Shown piece by piece: positions 15,617 through 24,870 of a DNA stretch of 64,000 nt; the stretch's first letter is position 1; every line of letters begins with the position of its first letter. This stretch comes from Deltaproteobacteria bacterium (GTDB lineage Bacteria > UBA10199 > GCA-002796325 > JACPFF01), in the NCBI GenBank assembly GCA_016210045.1, contig JACQUX010000005.1:1-64000 (forward strand), written 5' to 3'. The notes under the pieces are model-generated. The model was not told where the DNA came from. It made no database searches and saw nothing but the letters and a program-made list of their open reading frames with translations. A program made the translations under genes and the position numbers.

Positions 15617-15949
15617 ATGGGTACCGTAGACAATCATTTTTACAAGCCTGTTGCCGATAAAATCAGGGAAGCCAGAAAATCCGCAAATCTCACCCAGAAA
15701 ATGCTGGCGGGTACCATCGGTCTTACAAGGGCGGCCGTGGCCAACATCGAAAGTGGTCGACAGCAGATCCTTTTGCATACCCTGTACAACATAGCAGATG
15801 CTTGTCACACGGATCCCCTTAAACTGCTGCCAAAGATTGCGGCGACCCAGAAGGCGGACCGAAATGGCGATGCCCTGAAAAAGGAATTAAACAAAAAACT
15901 TCCGGCGCATTCAGCCTCCAAGATACTGAACCGCCTTAACAGGACATAA
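15617..15949 (+). CDS. XRE-family helix-turn-helix regulator
   Basis: From ATG 15617, a 110-residue protein with a typical Cro/CI HTH: IREARKSANLTQKMLAGTIG, then TRAAVANIESGRQQILLHTL and a short helical C-terminal tail. The upstream in-frame extension to 15545 covers the probable promoter and is unlikely to be translated. The next gene, an ImmA/IrrE-type metallopeptidase, starts four bases after its stop. In such pairs the peptidase cleaves the repressor on stress, which releases element genes. Confidence 0.82.
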   Translation: MGTVDNHFYKPVADKIREARKSANLTQKMLAGTIGLTRAAVANIESGRQQILLHTLYNIADACHTDPLKLLPKIAATQKADRNGDALKKELNKKLPAHSASKILNRLNRT

Positions 15950-15952
15950 ACC

Positions 15953-16465
15953 ATGAGTGTAATTCAGGCAAAAAATGAGGCCAAAAAAATCTGGGAAACC
16001 CACATCGGTGAATACGGCAAGACCGATCCGGAAAGCCTGGCAAAAAAACTCGGTCTGAAAGTCGTGTATGAAAAACTGGATGATGAGGTTTCAGGTGTTC
16101 TTGTCCTGCAGGAATCAAGGCCCGTGATTTTCGTGAATGCCGAACAGCATTCAAACAGGCAGAGGTTCACGATTTCCCACGAGTTGGGGCATTACCTCCT
16201 TCACAAGCAGGAACAGGTTCACGTGGATAATGATTTTACGGTGGTTTACAGGAACACCAAGTCGTCAACCGGCGAAGACCTTCATGAAATCGAGGCCAAC
16301 CAGTTTGCGGCAGAACTTTTGATGCCCGAAAAATGCGTTGGTCAATACATCGTTGACAACAAGGTCAGGGTGATTACCGAAACAACAATTGCAAATATGG
16401 CCGATTTTTTTGGTGTCAGTCTTCAAGCGATGACAATCAGACTATCAGCTATTGGGTTAATTTGA
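15953..16465 (+). CDS. ImmA/IrrE-family metallo-endopeptidase
   Basis: A 170-residue protein with the zinc-protease signature HELGHYLLH at residues 76-84, preceded by ERF-like NRQRFTIS and followed by EIEANQFAAELLMPE, the third-ligand Glu helix of the family. It probably cleaves the XRE repressor encoded four bases upstream to induce a mobile element or defence genes. The N-terminal half (KKIWETHIGEYGKTDPESLA) is typical of the family. Confidence 0.88.
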   Translation: MSVIQAKNEAKKIWETHIGEYGKTDPESLAKKLGLKVVYEKLDDEVSGVLVLQESRPVIFVNAEQHSNRQRFTISHELGHYLLHKQEQVHVDNDFTVVYRNTKSSTGEDLHEIEANQFAAELLMPEKCVGQYIVDNKVRVITETTIANMADFFGVSLQAMTIRLSAIGLI

Positions 16466-16521
16466 ACGTGCCTATGAAGCAAAGCATCGAATAGTAGAGT
16501 ACTTCCAAAAAGGCGGATGCT

Positions 16522-17559
16522 ATGGAAAATGTTATGAAATTAAAGAGTCAAACGCTTAAAACATCTAAAGCTCAGATCCTTTCAATCGGAAAGGGAACGA
16601 TTATTCAAGATGATTGTCTTAATGTACTGGCACAGTTTGATGAAAATTCTATTCATGCGATTGTTACAGACCCTCCATATGGAATAAAAGAATACGAAGA
16701 ATCTGAGCTTCAAAAGTTGTCAAGTGGCAGAGGTGGTGTATGGCGCATACCACCTTCTTTTGATGGGCATATAAGATCGCCGCTCCCTAGATTTACTGCA
16801 CTTAATGACAGAGAAAAAAACAAGTTGGTCACTTTTTTTTCTGAATGGGCGAAAGCCATTTCGCGAGTGTTAAGACCAGGCGGCCATATTTTTATTGCAA
16901 CAAACTCCTTTATTGCTCCAATGCTCTATCAGTCCTTATCGAAGGGGGAACTTGAATTCAGGGGACAGGTGATACGCATTGTGAGAACATTACGAGGTGG
17001 AGATCGGCCTAAAAATGCCGAGGAGGAATTTCCTGGTGTTTCTTCAATGCCACGTGGTTGTTATGAACCGTGGGGGTTGTTTAGAAAGCCATTATTGGCA
17101 GGTATGACTGTGAGCGATTGTCTGAGAGAATTTGAAACTGGGGGAATACGAAGATATGCTAATGAAAAACCCTTTGAAGATTTAATCTTTAGTGAACGCA
17201 CTCCCCGTGCTGAAAGAGAAATAGCAGAACACCCGAGCCTAAAACCTCAATCTTTCCTAAGGCAAATTGTTTATACTGCTCTGCCTCTTGGAAAAGGGAA
17301 AATACTAGATCCGTTTATGGGATCAGGGTCCACGATTGCTGCTGCCAATGCACTAGAACTTGAATCCATTGGAATCGAACGGCATCTTGATTATTTCCAA
17401 CTAGCATGTAGGGCAATTCCAAAACTAGCCAGTGTTGCCGTTGAAGAAATAGAGGACAGAATTGGTACAGGTCAACAAAGTTTATTTCTCAATGAGACCA
17501 ACTTAATTGAAAACAACTCTACCAATAAGCATATATTTAATTACGCGGGAGCACGATAA
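16522..17559 (+). CDS. DNA methyltransferase (N6-adenine or N4-cytosine type) of a restriction-modification pair
   Basis: A 345-residue amino-methyltransferase with motif IV as TDPPYG (catalytic DPPY at about 50-53) preceding the SAM-binding motif ILDPFMGSGST (about 261-271). That order (IV before I) indicates the beta class. Motif X is represented by HPSLKPQSFLRQIV just before motif I. It transfers a methyl group to an exocyclic amino group in a DNA recognition site. Codon use is AT-rich compared with genes after 20 kb. The convergent gene ending in the same 19 bases has a nuclease motif, so the two make a type II R-M pair. Recognition sequence unknown. Confidence 0.88.
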   Translation: MENVMKLKSQTLKTSKAQILSIGKGTIIQDDCLNVLAQFDENSIHAIVTDPPYGIKEYEESELQKLSSGRGGVWRIPPSFDGHIRSPLPRFTALNDREKNKLVTFFSEWAKAISRVLRPGGHIFIATNSFIAPMLYQSLSKGELEFRGQVIRIVRTLRGGDRPKNAEEEFPGVSSMPRGCYEPWGLFRKPLLAGMTVSDCLREFETGGIRRYANEKPFEDLIFSERTPRAEREIAEHPSLKPQSFLRQIVYTALPLGKGKILDPFMGSGSTIAAANALELESIGIERHLDYFQLACRAIPKLASVAVEEIEDRIGTGQQSLFLNETNLIENNSTNKHIFNYAGAR

Positions 17560-18188
17560 ATCCAATTCGCTTTCATTTTTTCATAACCGCTGCGAGTCAC
17601 GCTGGCAGTAATTGTGCGCCGACTTGTTTCCGATCTACCTGAGAATTTCCAGTCATCTTTCGTTAATTGTGCTCCTAAGACTTGAGAAAACCGAAAGGGT
17701 TTTGGCAAGCCACCCTGTAACTCATCCCGAGAACTGTTGGCATCAAAGGCAAAAACCAAAAGCCATACTTCTTCTGGATTATGCCCTTGCCAACCACTCA
17801 AGTGCCGAGAGGCTTTTACTTCAATTCCATCTTTTGCATGTAAAACTGCATCATCGGCAAAGACGCCGAGAGGAATAAGATCTGGGTGCCCATTGTGGTA
17901 TTTGTTCTTTATCAAACCAGGACTGTATTTAGGAATTGTCATCGCCATGAATTCGCCTACTAGACTGCTAAAATTAGCCGGCATCAAAAATGATTCAAGT
18001 CGTGGCATTGAACGTGAGTGCAGTTGCTTATTTATAAAGCCGAGGAAATCAATAAAATCATTCATGGCAGCGCAAATATGTGAAACGGTACAGCCATACG
18101 GAATGACAGCATCCTTGTTCAGGCAAGCTGCATCAACAAGCAAAGGATTACACGCTTGCTCCTCGAGTTTTGAAAGATCATTGGTCAT
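17541..18188 (-). CDS. Probable type II restriction endonuclease, PD-(D/E)XK type
   Basis: A 215-residue protein with a plausible PD-(D/E)XK core: HPDLIPLG (P102-D103) and GIEVKASRHL (E123, K125), followed by WQGHNPEEVWLLVFAFD as the next beta strand. The N-terminal half is helical. It converges on the methyltransferase gene with a 19-base 3' overlap, a common R-M arrangement. I cannot assign it to a named endonuclease family. An alternative is a DUF nuclease with another role. Confidence 0.7.
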   Translation of the reverse strand: MTNDLSKLEEQACNPLLVDAACLNKDAVIPYGCTVSHICAAMNDFIDFLGFINKQLHSRSMPRLESFLMPANFSSLVGEFMAMTIPKYSPGLIKNKYHNGHPDLIPLGVFADDAVLHAKDGIEVKASRHLSGWQGHNPEEVWLLVFAFDANSSRDELQGGLPKPFRFSQVLGAQLTKDDWKFSGRSETSRRTITASVTRSGYEKMKANWIYRAPA

Positions 18189-18446
18189 AATTTGAAGGGA
18201 GTTACATACTTCTCCTTTGAAAAAAGGTAAAGAATTCTAATCATTCATCCCCATTACCTCATTTCTTTCTGGATCCGGCGAAGTCCATCCACCCAGTTTC
18301 ACCCAAAAGCGTATTACATCCTTAAGAGCGTAAAAGAAGAGGTAATGCCGCCCTAACGGCCCGACATCTCAATGGATCTGAGAACTTGCTATGGTGGGCA
18401 CAGGAGCCCAACATAGGCAACAGAACGACGTAATGAAAGGAGCCCC
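18189..18446. other. Intergenic region upstream of the recombinase
   Basis: Between the divergent endonuclease and recombinase genes. It should hold both promoters, but I see no confident -35/-10 pair. An SD-like GAAAGGAG (about 18434-18441) precedes the recombinase ATG at 18447. No repeats or RNA genes recognised. Confidence 0.4.
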
Positions 18447-19927
18447 ATGAACGCCATCATTCTCGCCCGCGTATCCACAAAAGAACAAGAAGAAGGCCAC
18501 AGCATCGATGCCCAGGTTGCGCGATTGCATGAATATTGCCAGCGAAAACAACACAAGGTACTCAAGGTCTGTCGCGTGATCGAATCCTCCACTCAGGGAG
18601 AGCGCAAGGAATTCCAGAAAGTCATCAACTTTGCCAATGCACAAAAGGAAACGGTCGCGATTGTCATTGATGCGGTGGACCGCTTTCAGCGACGATTCAA
18701 GGAAACAGTGGATCTCGATGGCCAGCTTCGCTCCGGTAAAATCGAGCTCCACTTCAACCGCGAGAATCTCATCATCAACCGCAACTCCACGGGCACACAG
18801 CATCTCATGTGGAACATGTCGGTGCTCATGTCCAATTCCTACATTCTGAATCTGAGTGATAACGTGAAGCGCAGCCTCAATCACAAAGTCAAAAACGGCG
18901 AATGGATCGGTAAGGCGCCACTGGGTTACATGAATGAACCCGATCCCGTTACCGGTAAAAGAAAAATTGTTCTGGAACCGGAAAAATCCTTCCAGGTTCG
19001 GCGAGTGTTCGAAGAATACGGCACCGGTGGCAAATCAATCCGCGAGGTGGCGGCCCTTGCCAAAAAATGGGGGCTCACTGGTTACAAGGGACGGCCACTC
19101 ACGACAAGCCTTGTTCACGCGCTCATTCAGAACCCCTTTTACTACGGTGCCATGCGGGTAAAGGGGGAAGTATTCCCCGCCATCCACGAGCCGCTTATTT
19201 CTCAGGAGCTTTTCGACCGCTGTCAGGAGATTCGGCTTGGCTGGAAGAAAAAACCGTTCAAATATTCCGACAAGCCCTTCGGGGCCTCATCAAATGCGCC
19301 CACTGTGGTTGCACCATCACCAGCGATTTGAAGAAGGGGAAATACGTTTATCTTTTCTGCACCAAATACAGAGGCTCCTGTGCCAACCATCGTATTCGGG
19401 AAGAAGTCGTCGTGGAGCAAGTTCGAGACATCTTCAAAAGTTTCCAACTTCCTGAAAATGTCCTCGATGCAATCAAAAATCATCTCAGCGCCTCAGCCAA
19501 CTCCAAAAAAGTTTATCACGAAGAGGCCATTGCCCGGATCCGTCGGGATTACGACCTGATCCAGAAGAAACTCGATGCCCTGCTCGATATGCGCCTCGAA
19601 GGGAGTATTACACGGGATGAATACGACAAAAAGTGCACGCAGTTGAAGGAGCGGCAGTACGCGTTGAACGCGGAATTATCAGCCCATACCAAGGCCGACG
19701 AAAGCTTTAATATCACCGTCTCCACCTTGCTAGACTTGGCCTCGCGAGCCTACGATTTATTCGAGAGTTCGAAAGTCGCCCAAAAGCGGGCTCTCATCAA
19801 CTTCACACTTTCGAACCTGCGCTTAAACGGCGCAACCCTTGAATATGAAAAGAAGAAGCCGCTCTCCCTGTTCGGAAAAACGGCTTCTTGTTCTGAAATG
19901 CTCCGCGGACAGGACTCGAACCTGTGA
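18447..19927 (+). pseudogene. Large serine recombinase, frameshifted
   Basis: The N-terminal frame (18447-19331) starts MNAIILARVSTKEQEEGHSI with the catalytic Ser10 of serine recombinases, followed by the resolvase domain and the recombinase domain (APLGYMNEPDP, NPFYYGAM). At about 19280 the frame must shift: KYSDKPF in the first frame continues as RGLIKCAHCGCTITSDLK in the next, and one missing base in a run of C/G explains it. The second frame holds the zinc ribbon (CAHCGC and CTKYRGSC) and a long coiled coil up to 19927. Without the repair the integrase lacks its DNA-binding tail. The last codons (LRGQDSNL) lie inside tRNA-Asn, which marks the attachment site. Confidence 0.85.
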
Positions 19928-19973
19928 CCCGGTGATTAACAGTCACCTGCTCTACCAACTGAGCTACCGCGGA
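19901..19973 (-). tRNA. tRNA-Asn(GTT)
   Basis: On the minus strand a complete 73-base cloverleaf is visible: 7-bp acceptor stem TCCGCGG/CCGCGGA, D-arm with AGCTCAGTTGGTAGAGC, anticodon loop CTGTTAA (anticodon GTT), T-arm with GGTTCGAGTCC and discriminator G. CCA is not encoded. Its 3' part overlaps the last 27 bases of the recombinase frame, the usual sign of island integration at a tRNA 3' end. Confidence 0.95.
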
Positions 19974-20138
19974 ATTTCGACCGGCGGGTGTCTGGCGTTG
20001 TTCCCCCCGGTGCGAGGGGTCCTGGTAGTGAATTTCGCGGCCGGTGTCAATTTCGAAGCCGTAGTGTGTGATTCGGCGTCGAGTGGGGGAGTGGGGCGTT
20101 GGGGTTGCGGGTTGAGGTCGTTGAGGGTTAAGCCATGG

Positions 20139-21335
20139 ATGATGAATTGTCGCATCGATCCGGCTCGCGAAATGGCCCGGGGGCAGTTGGCGTGGCTGTT
20201 GGTGAGTAGTGGGGTGTCGGATTTGGGGGATTGGTTGTCGCTCGTGGCGTTGATGGTTCTTGGTTACGAGCGGACGGGGTCGGCGTTTGGGATGAGTACG
20301 ATTCTGTTGGTCCGTTCGCTGCCGACATTGCTCTGCGGGGTCGTGGCCGGTCGGGCGGCGGATCGGTATTGTCGGCGGCGCATTATGGTAGTGGCCAACG
20401 CCGTGCGCAGTCTTGGGATCAGTGTCCTCTTTTTTACGCAAGCGATGCCGGTGGTGTATGTCGTGACTGGCGTGGTGGCGGCGGCCGGGGTGTTTTTTCG
20501 GCCGGCGCTGGACGCGGCGGTACCGAACTGCGTGGCGCCGGAGCGGCTGCTGCGCGTGAATGCGTGGTTGGGGGCGGGGCGGATGGCGGCGATGGTGCTG
20601 GGGCCGGCAGTTGCGTCGTTCTGTATTGCGGCGTTTGGTGTGGGGACGACGTTTCTGTTGGATGGGATTTCGTTCGCATGTTTCGGGCTCGTGCTTGCGC
20701 TGATCCGCTTTCCGTCGCGGCGCGCGTCGGTCGGTGCAAGTGCGGCGCAGGGAATGGCGAAATGTGGGGCGGGGTGGCGAGCGTGGTGCGCGAATCGAGT
20801 TGTCTTGGATTTCCTCGTGATGTCGGCCGTGGCGTTTGCGGCGATGGGGGCGTTGGGGACACTGGAGTTGGTTTTCTGTGTGCGCGTGCTGCACGTCGAT
20901 GCGCATACGTATGGTGGCTTAGTGGCCGTTGCCGGATGCGGCGCGGTCGTGACGACGCTGCTGTTGCGGCGACTGGCGCCGCAGCGGGCCGCGATCTGGT
21001 ACTCGGTGGGCATCGCGTTGTTTGGGGCAGGCATCCTCGGCTTCAGTCTGCAGACCGTGTTGTGGGCGACATTGCCGTTTCTGCTGTTGGAAGGGGCCGG
21101 AGAGGCCATGTGGAATGTGGCCGGGCGGACGGCGATACAATTGCAGATCGACGACGTGCAGCGCGGATGGGCGATGTCGATCTGCAATATGGTGGAGCGG
21201 AGCGGCATTTTGTTCGGGATGATACTCGCGGGCGTGTTGGCTGAACGAGTGGCCGTGCAGTCGCTGTTGACGGCAGCGGGGATCGTGGTGCTGCTGATGT
21301 GTGTTTGGCGTCTGGGGTTTCGCATGCGCGCGTGA
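20139..21335 (+). CDS. MFS transporter (MFS_3/EntS-like exporter)
   Basis: A 398-residue integral membrane protein with about 12 hydrophobic segments. The motif RSLPTLLCGVVAGRAADRYC, then RRRIMVV after TM2 corresponds to the MFS A-motif (G-x-x-A-D-R-x-x-R-R). Such proteins export small molecules, siderophores or drugs with proton antiport. Substrate unknown. The open frame extends back through the tRNA gene, so the start must lie downstream of it; ATG 20139 (or 20142, 20172) is the likely one. GC-rich codon use starts here, which marks return to the core chromosome. Confidence 0.82.
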   Translation: MMNCRIDPAREMARGQLAWLLVSSGVSDLGDWLSLVALMVLGYERTGSAFGMSTILLVRSLPTLLCGVVAGRAADRYCRRRIMVVANAVRSLGISVLFFTQAMPVVYVVTGVVAAAGVFFRPALDAAVPNCVAPERLLRVNAWLGAGRMAAMVLGPAVASFCIAAFGVGTTFLLDGISFACFGLVLALIRFPSRRASVGASAAQGMAKCGAGWRAWCANRVVLDFLVMSAVAFAAMGALGTLELVFCVRVLHVDAHTYGGLVAVAGCGAVVTTLLLRRLAPQRAAIWYSVGIALFGAGILGFSLQTVLWATLPFLLLEGAGEAMWNVAGRTAIQLQIDDVQRGWAMSICNMVERSGILFGMILAGVLAERVAVQSLLTAAGIVVLLMCVWRLGFRMRA

Positions 21336-21472
21336 GGATTTATTGATCGATGGCGGCGAGGGCAATGCTTACCGGGTAAGCATCGTCAATCGGTATCTGG
21401 AGTGGCGGGGGCGCGGCGGGGTCTCGGGATTTTCCTTTGGTTTTTCGCTGTGTGTGTTAGGGACGCCGCACT

Positions 21473-22690
21473 ATGCCTCATTCCTTGCCCACGGAGCACG
21501 CGGTTCCGACGACGCAGCAGACCTTTGCGGAATTGGGGGTCTCCGGGCCGATCTTGAGTTGTCTCGACAATGTGAATTTCGTCCATCCGACGCCGATTCA
21601 GGCGGCCGTGATTCCGACCGCGTTGCAAGGAAAGGACGTGATCGGTTGCGCGCAGACGGGGACGGGAAAAACGGCTGCATTCGCGATTCCGCTGGCGGAG
21701 CGGTTAGGCCACGGCGATCATGTGCGCGGATTAATTCTCTGTCCGACGCGTGAATTGGCCATGCAGACGCAGGCGTTCTTGGAGTTGTTCGGGGAAAATC
21801 ATCACCTGACGTCCGTGGTCTTGATCGGTGGCGTCAAGATCGGCCCGCAGCTGCGGGCCTTGCAACAGCGGCCCGATATTGTCGTCGCGACGCCGGGCCG
21901 CTTGTTTGATCACTTGGAGCGGAAGTCGGTGCGGTTGGAGCGCGTCACGGAGTTGGTGTTCGACGAAGCGGATCGGATGCTCGACATGGGATTCCTGCCG
22001 CAAATCGAAGCGATCATGCGGCATGTGCCGAAGACGCGGCACACGATGATGTTTTCGGCCACGATGCCGTCGTCGGTGGAGCGGATGGCGCATCGGTATT
22101 TGCACGAGCCGCAAAAGATCATGATCGCGCCGTCCGGCACGGCGGCGGCGGGAATTGAACATCGGCTCTATTTGGTCGATCCGCTGCACAAGTTGAAGGC
22201 CATGGTCGCGCTGCTGAATGAAGTGCCGGGGAGCACGCTCGTTTTTGTGCGGATGCGGAACGATGTCGATTGGATGGCGCGGGCGCTCAGTGTGCAAGCC
22301 GGAGTGACGGCGGAGCGCATGCACGCCGATCGGAATCAGAACGAACGCGAGGCGGCGTTGGCCGCGTTCCGCGAAGGCAACGTGCGCGTCTTGGTGGCCA
22401 CGGATTTGGCTGCGCGCGGGCTCGATGTGCCGGAGATCGCGCATGTCGTGCAGTACGACTTGCCGGAGCAAGCGGAGGATTACATTCACCGCGCCGGTCG
22501 CACGGCGCGTTTCGCGTCGAAAGGAATTGCGTCGGCGATTGCCACGTGGATGGATAAAGTGAAGATCGGGGACATTGAGCGGCTGTTGGGCAATCCGCTG
22601 CCGCGTTGTACATTGTCGACGATTCCCGCCTGGATCGACGCCCCGGCCAAGTCGATCGCGCGTCTCCGGCCGCGGATGCGTCGTCGCTAA
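21473..22690 (+). CDS. DEAD-box ATP-dependent RNA helicase (RhlE-like)
   Basis: A 405-residue helicase with the complete motif set: Q motif FVHPTPIQ, motif I AQTGTGKT, Ia PTRELA, Ib TPGR, II DEAD (in FDEADRMLDMGF), III SAT, V ATDLAARGLD and VI HRAGRTAR. It unwinds short RNA duplexes and probably helps in ribosome assembly or RNA turnover, especially in the cold. The short C-terminal basic tail (RLRPRMRRR) fits the RhlE group. The next gene starts one base after its stop region. Confidence 0.92.
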   Translation: MPHSLPTEHAVPTTQQTFAELGVSGPILSCLDNVNFVHPTPIQAAVIPTALQGKDVIGCAQTGTGKTAAFAIPLAERLGHGDHVRGLILCPTRELAMQTQAFLELFGENHHLTSVVLIGGVKIGPQLRALQQRPDIVVATPGRLFDHLERKSVRLERVTELVFDEADRMLDMGFLPQIEAIMRHVPKTRHTMMFSATMPSSVERMAHRYLHEPQKIMIAPSGTAAAGIEHRLYLVDPLHKLKAMVALLNEVPGSTLVFVRMRNDVDWMARALSVQAGVTAERMHADRNQNEREAALAAFREGNVRVLVATDLAARGLDVPEIAHVVQYDLPEQAEDYIHRAGRTARFASKGIASAIATWMDKVKIGDIERLLGNPLPRCTLSTIPAWIDAPAKSIARLRPRMRRR

Positions 22691-22691
22691 T

Positions 22692-23630
22692 ATGAGCGAT
22701 TTCTTTTTGTTAGCCCTCTTTCAATTGTTCTGGGCGTCGTCGTACACGGCGATGAAACTGGCGCTCGGCGAAATGCCGTTGGGGCTGGTGCTGATCTTTC
22801 GTTACGGGATGGCCGCGTTGGTGTTGTGGCCGCTGGCGCTGCGGAGCGGCGGCGGGTGGCGGTTTTCAATCCGCGATGCAGCTATCATCGTGCTCGTCGG
22901 CGTGCTCGATTTCGCGCTGTCGCCGTTTCTGCAATTGCGCGCGGTGCAGCTCACGTTCACCAGCGATGTGGCAGTGCTGGTGGCGTTCGAACCGATGTTG
23001 ACGGCGTTGCTTGCGGTCATGGTGCTGCGCGAACGGTTGGCGCGGCCCACGTTAGTGGCGTTTGCGGTGGCCACATTGGGGATGTTGTTGATGTCGGACT
23101 TAGCATTCACGACGGACGGGCTCTCGGGTGGCCTGCGCTTGTATGGCAACGTGCTCTTTCTGCTCAGCCTCTGTTGCGAAGCGCTTTATTCGGTGTCGAG
23201 CCGTTTTCTGAGTCAGCAACATTCGCCGTATCGACTCTCGTGTCTGATGATGTCGGCGGGAGCGGTGGCGAATCTGTTGGCGCACCACGACGCGTTGACG
23301 CATGCGCAGGTGGCGGCGATTGGGCCGACCGGGTGGGGGATGGTGCTCTTCTTGGCGCTCGGCTGTTCGGCGCTCGGCTATGCCGGTTGGTGTGTGTTGT
23401 TGCGGCGGATGCCGGTCAATCAGATTACGTTGTCGTTATTCCTGCAGCCAATTTTCGGCGGACTCGTCTCGTATGTTGTGCTACGAGAAGTGCCGAGCGT
23501 GCGCACGTTCAGCGGTGCGGCGCTGATTTTCGCCACGCTGCTGGCGTGGCTGCTGTGGCATCTGCGAAGTCGAAGAAACGAGCGGATCTATGCAACCGAA
23601 ACGGCGCGTCGTGCGAAGAGCGGCTGCTGA
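22692..23630 (+). CDS. EamA/DMT-family transporter
   Basis: From ATG 22692, a 312-residue protein with about ten hydrophobic helices in two repeated EamA halves. Examples are SSYTAMKLALGEMPLGLVLI in the first and LFLALGCSALGYAGWCVLLR followed by LFLQPIFGGLVSYVVLREV in the second. Members export amino acids or metabolites. The earlier in-frame region to 22575 lies inside the helicase gene. The 3' end overlaps serB by 41 bases, so an exporter and serine-biosynthesis phosphatase are co-transcribed, but substrate identity is not established. Confidence 0.85.
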   Translation: MSDFFLLALFQLFWASSYTAMKLALGEMPLGLVLIFRYGMAALVLWPLALRSGGGWRFSIRDAAIIVLVGVLDFALSPFLQLRAVQLTFTSDVAVLVAFEPMLTALLAVMVLRERLARPTLVAFAVATLGMLLMSDLAFTTDGLSGGLRLYGNVLFLLSLCCEALYSVSSRFLSQQHSPYRLSCLMMSAGAVANLLAHHDALTHAQVAAIGPTGWGMVLFLALGCSALGYAGWCVLLRRMPVNQITLSLFLQPIFGGLVSYVVLREVPSVRTFSGAALIFATLLAWLLWHLRSRRNERIYATETARRAKSGC

Positions 23631-24816
23631 TATCGTGTTGGTCACGGTGCAAGGGCCGGATGGTCCGGGCATTACGGCCGCATTGACTGAAGTGATCGCG
23701 AAATTTCCGAGCGCGCGGCTGCTCGACATCGAGCAAACGGTGGTGCATCGGAAATTGTTGCTCAGTTTGTTACTGGGATTTGATGGGGCTGTCGAACATG
23801 GCGCCGTGCTGAAGGAGTTGCTGTTCGCGGCGCAGGGGCTGGGCGTGCAGTTATCGTTCGATGTCTTCGATCCGCGTTGGATGCAGCCGGCAGTCGATTA
23901 TCAATACGCCGTGACGTGTCTTGGGGCTGAAGTGGGGGCCGTCCCGCTGTCGCGCATTGCGCGGGCGTTGGCGGCGCGTCGTGTGAACATCGACAAGATC
24001 GGCAAACTCACGGTGCAAAATTTGAGTTGTGTCGAACTGCTGGTGCACGCCGATCGCGCGTTGGATCATCGGCAATTGAGTCGGGAGTTGTTGGGATTGG
24101 CGACGGCGCTGGAAATCGATATCGCGGTGCAGCCGGCCGATTGGTTGCGGCGCGCGAAGCGTTTGATCGCGCTCGATATGGATTCGACGCTCATTCAAAC
24201 GGAAGTGATCGACGAACTAGGGCGCGAAGCGGGCGTGGAGCGGAAGATGCAAGCGATCACGACGCGCGCGATGCAAGGGCGGGTGCCGTTCCGCGAAGCG
24301 CTGGCCGAACGAGTGCGCTTGTTGCGTGGGGTGCGGGTCGCGGCGCTGGATCGCGTGTATCGCCGCATTCGGCTGATGCCGGGTGCGGAGCGACTGATCC
24401 GCGTGCTCAAACATCTCGGGTTTCGCACCGCGTTGATTAGTGGTGGGTTCACGTATTTCACGGAGCGACTGCAACATCGTTTAGGTTTCGATTATGCGTT
24501 CGCCAATACGTTGGAACTGCGGAACGGGGCGTTAACTGGGCGCGTGTTGGGGGAAATCGTCGATGGCGAGCGGAAGGCGTTGTTGCTCACGACGATCGCC
24601 CAAGGCGAGGGGATTGCGCTCGATCAGGTCGTGGCGTTGGGCGACGGCGCGAATGACTTGCCGATGCTGGCGCGCGCGGGGCTCGGCATTGCGTTTCATG
24701 CGCATGAGCGAGTACGGAGGCAGGCGGCGCATGGGATTTCGGCGCGGCATGGGCTCGATACGATTCTCTACCTGCTCGGTATTTCGGATAAAGATCTCGC
24801 GGGCCTGAAAATTTGA
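23590..24816 (+). CDS. serB: Phosphoserine phosphatase with N-terminal ACT domains
   Basis: A 408-residue protein. The first half carries two ACT-like regulatory domains (VLVTVQGPDGPGITAALTEV near the start and YAVTCLGAEVGAVPLSRIAR). The second half is the HAD phosphatase: motif I DMDSTLIQTE (nucleophile D196), motif II LISGG and motif III with GDGANDLPML. It catalyses the last step of serine biosynthesis, L-phosphoserine to L-serine. Mycobacterial-type SerB2 has a similar ACT-ACT-HAD layout, and serine probably inhibits through the ACT domains. It overlaps the EamA gene by 41 bases. Confidence 0.93.
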   Translation: MQPKRRVVRRAAADIVLVTVQGPDGPGITAALTEVIAKFPSARLLDIEQTVVHRKLLLSLLLGFDGAVEHGAVLKELLFAAQGLGVQLSFDVFDPRWMQPAVDYQYAVTCLGAEVGAVPLSRIARALAARRVNIDKIGKLTVQNLSCVELLVHADRALDHRQLSRELLGLATALEIDIAVQPADWLRRAKRLIALDMDSTLIQTEVIDELGREAGVERKMQAITTRAMQGRVPFREALAERVRLLRGVRVAALDRVYRRIRLMPGAERLIRVLKHLGFRTALISGGFTYFTERLQHRLGFDYAFANTLELRNGALTGRVLGEIVDGERKALLLTTIAQGEGIALDQVVALGDGANDLPMLARAGLGIAFHAHERVRRQAAHGISARHGLDTILYLLGISDKDLAGLKI

Positions 24817-24870
24817 AATTTGTGCAGGTCTTCCTTGTTTTTATGTGGCGTTTTCGCTAAACGCCGCCCC

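Noticed and set aside
19839-20138. Upstream 100 codons of the MFS transporter frame
   Set aside because: They run through the tRNA-Asn gene and the recombinase end, so they cannot be part of the transporter.
20264-21325. 353-codon Pro/Thr/Asn-rich antisense frame opposite the MFS gene
   Set aside because: Its low-complexity composition is the mirror of hydrophobic GC-rich codons; not a real gene.
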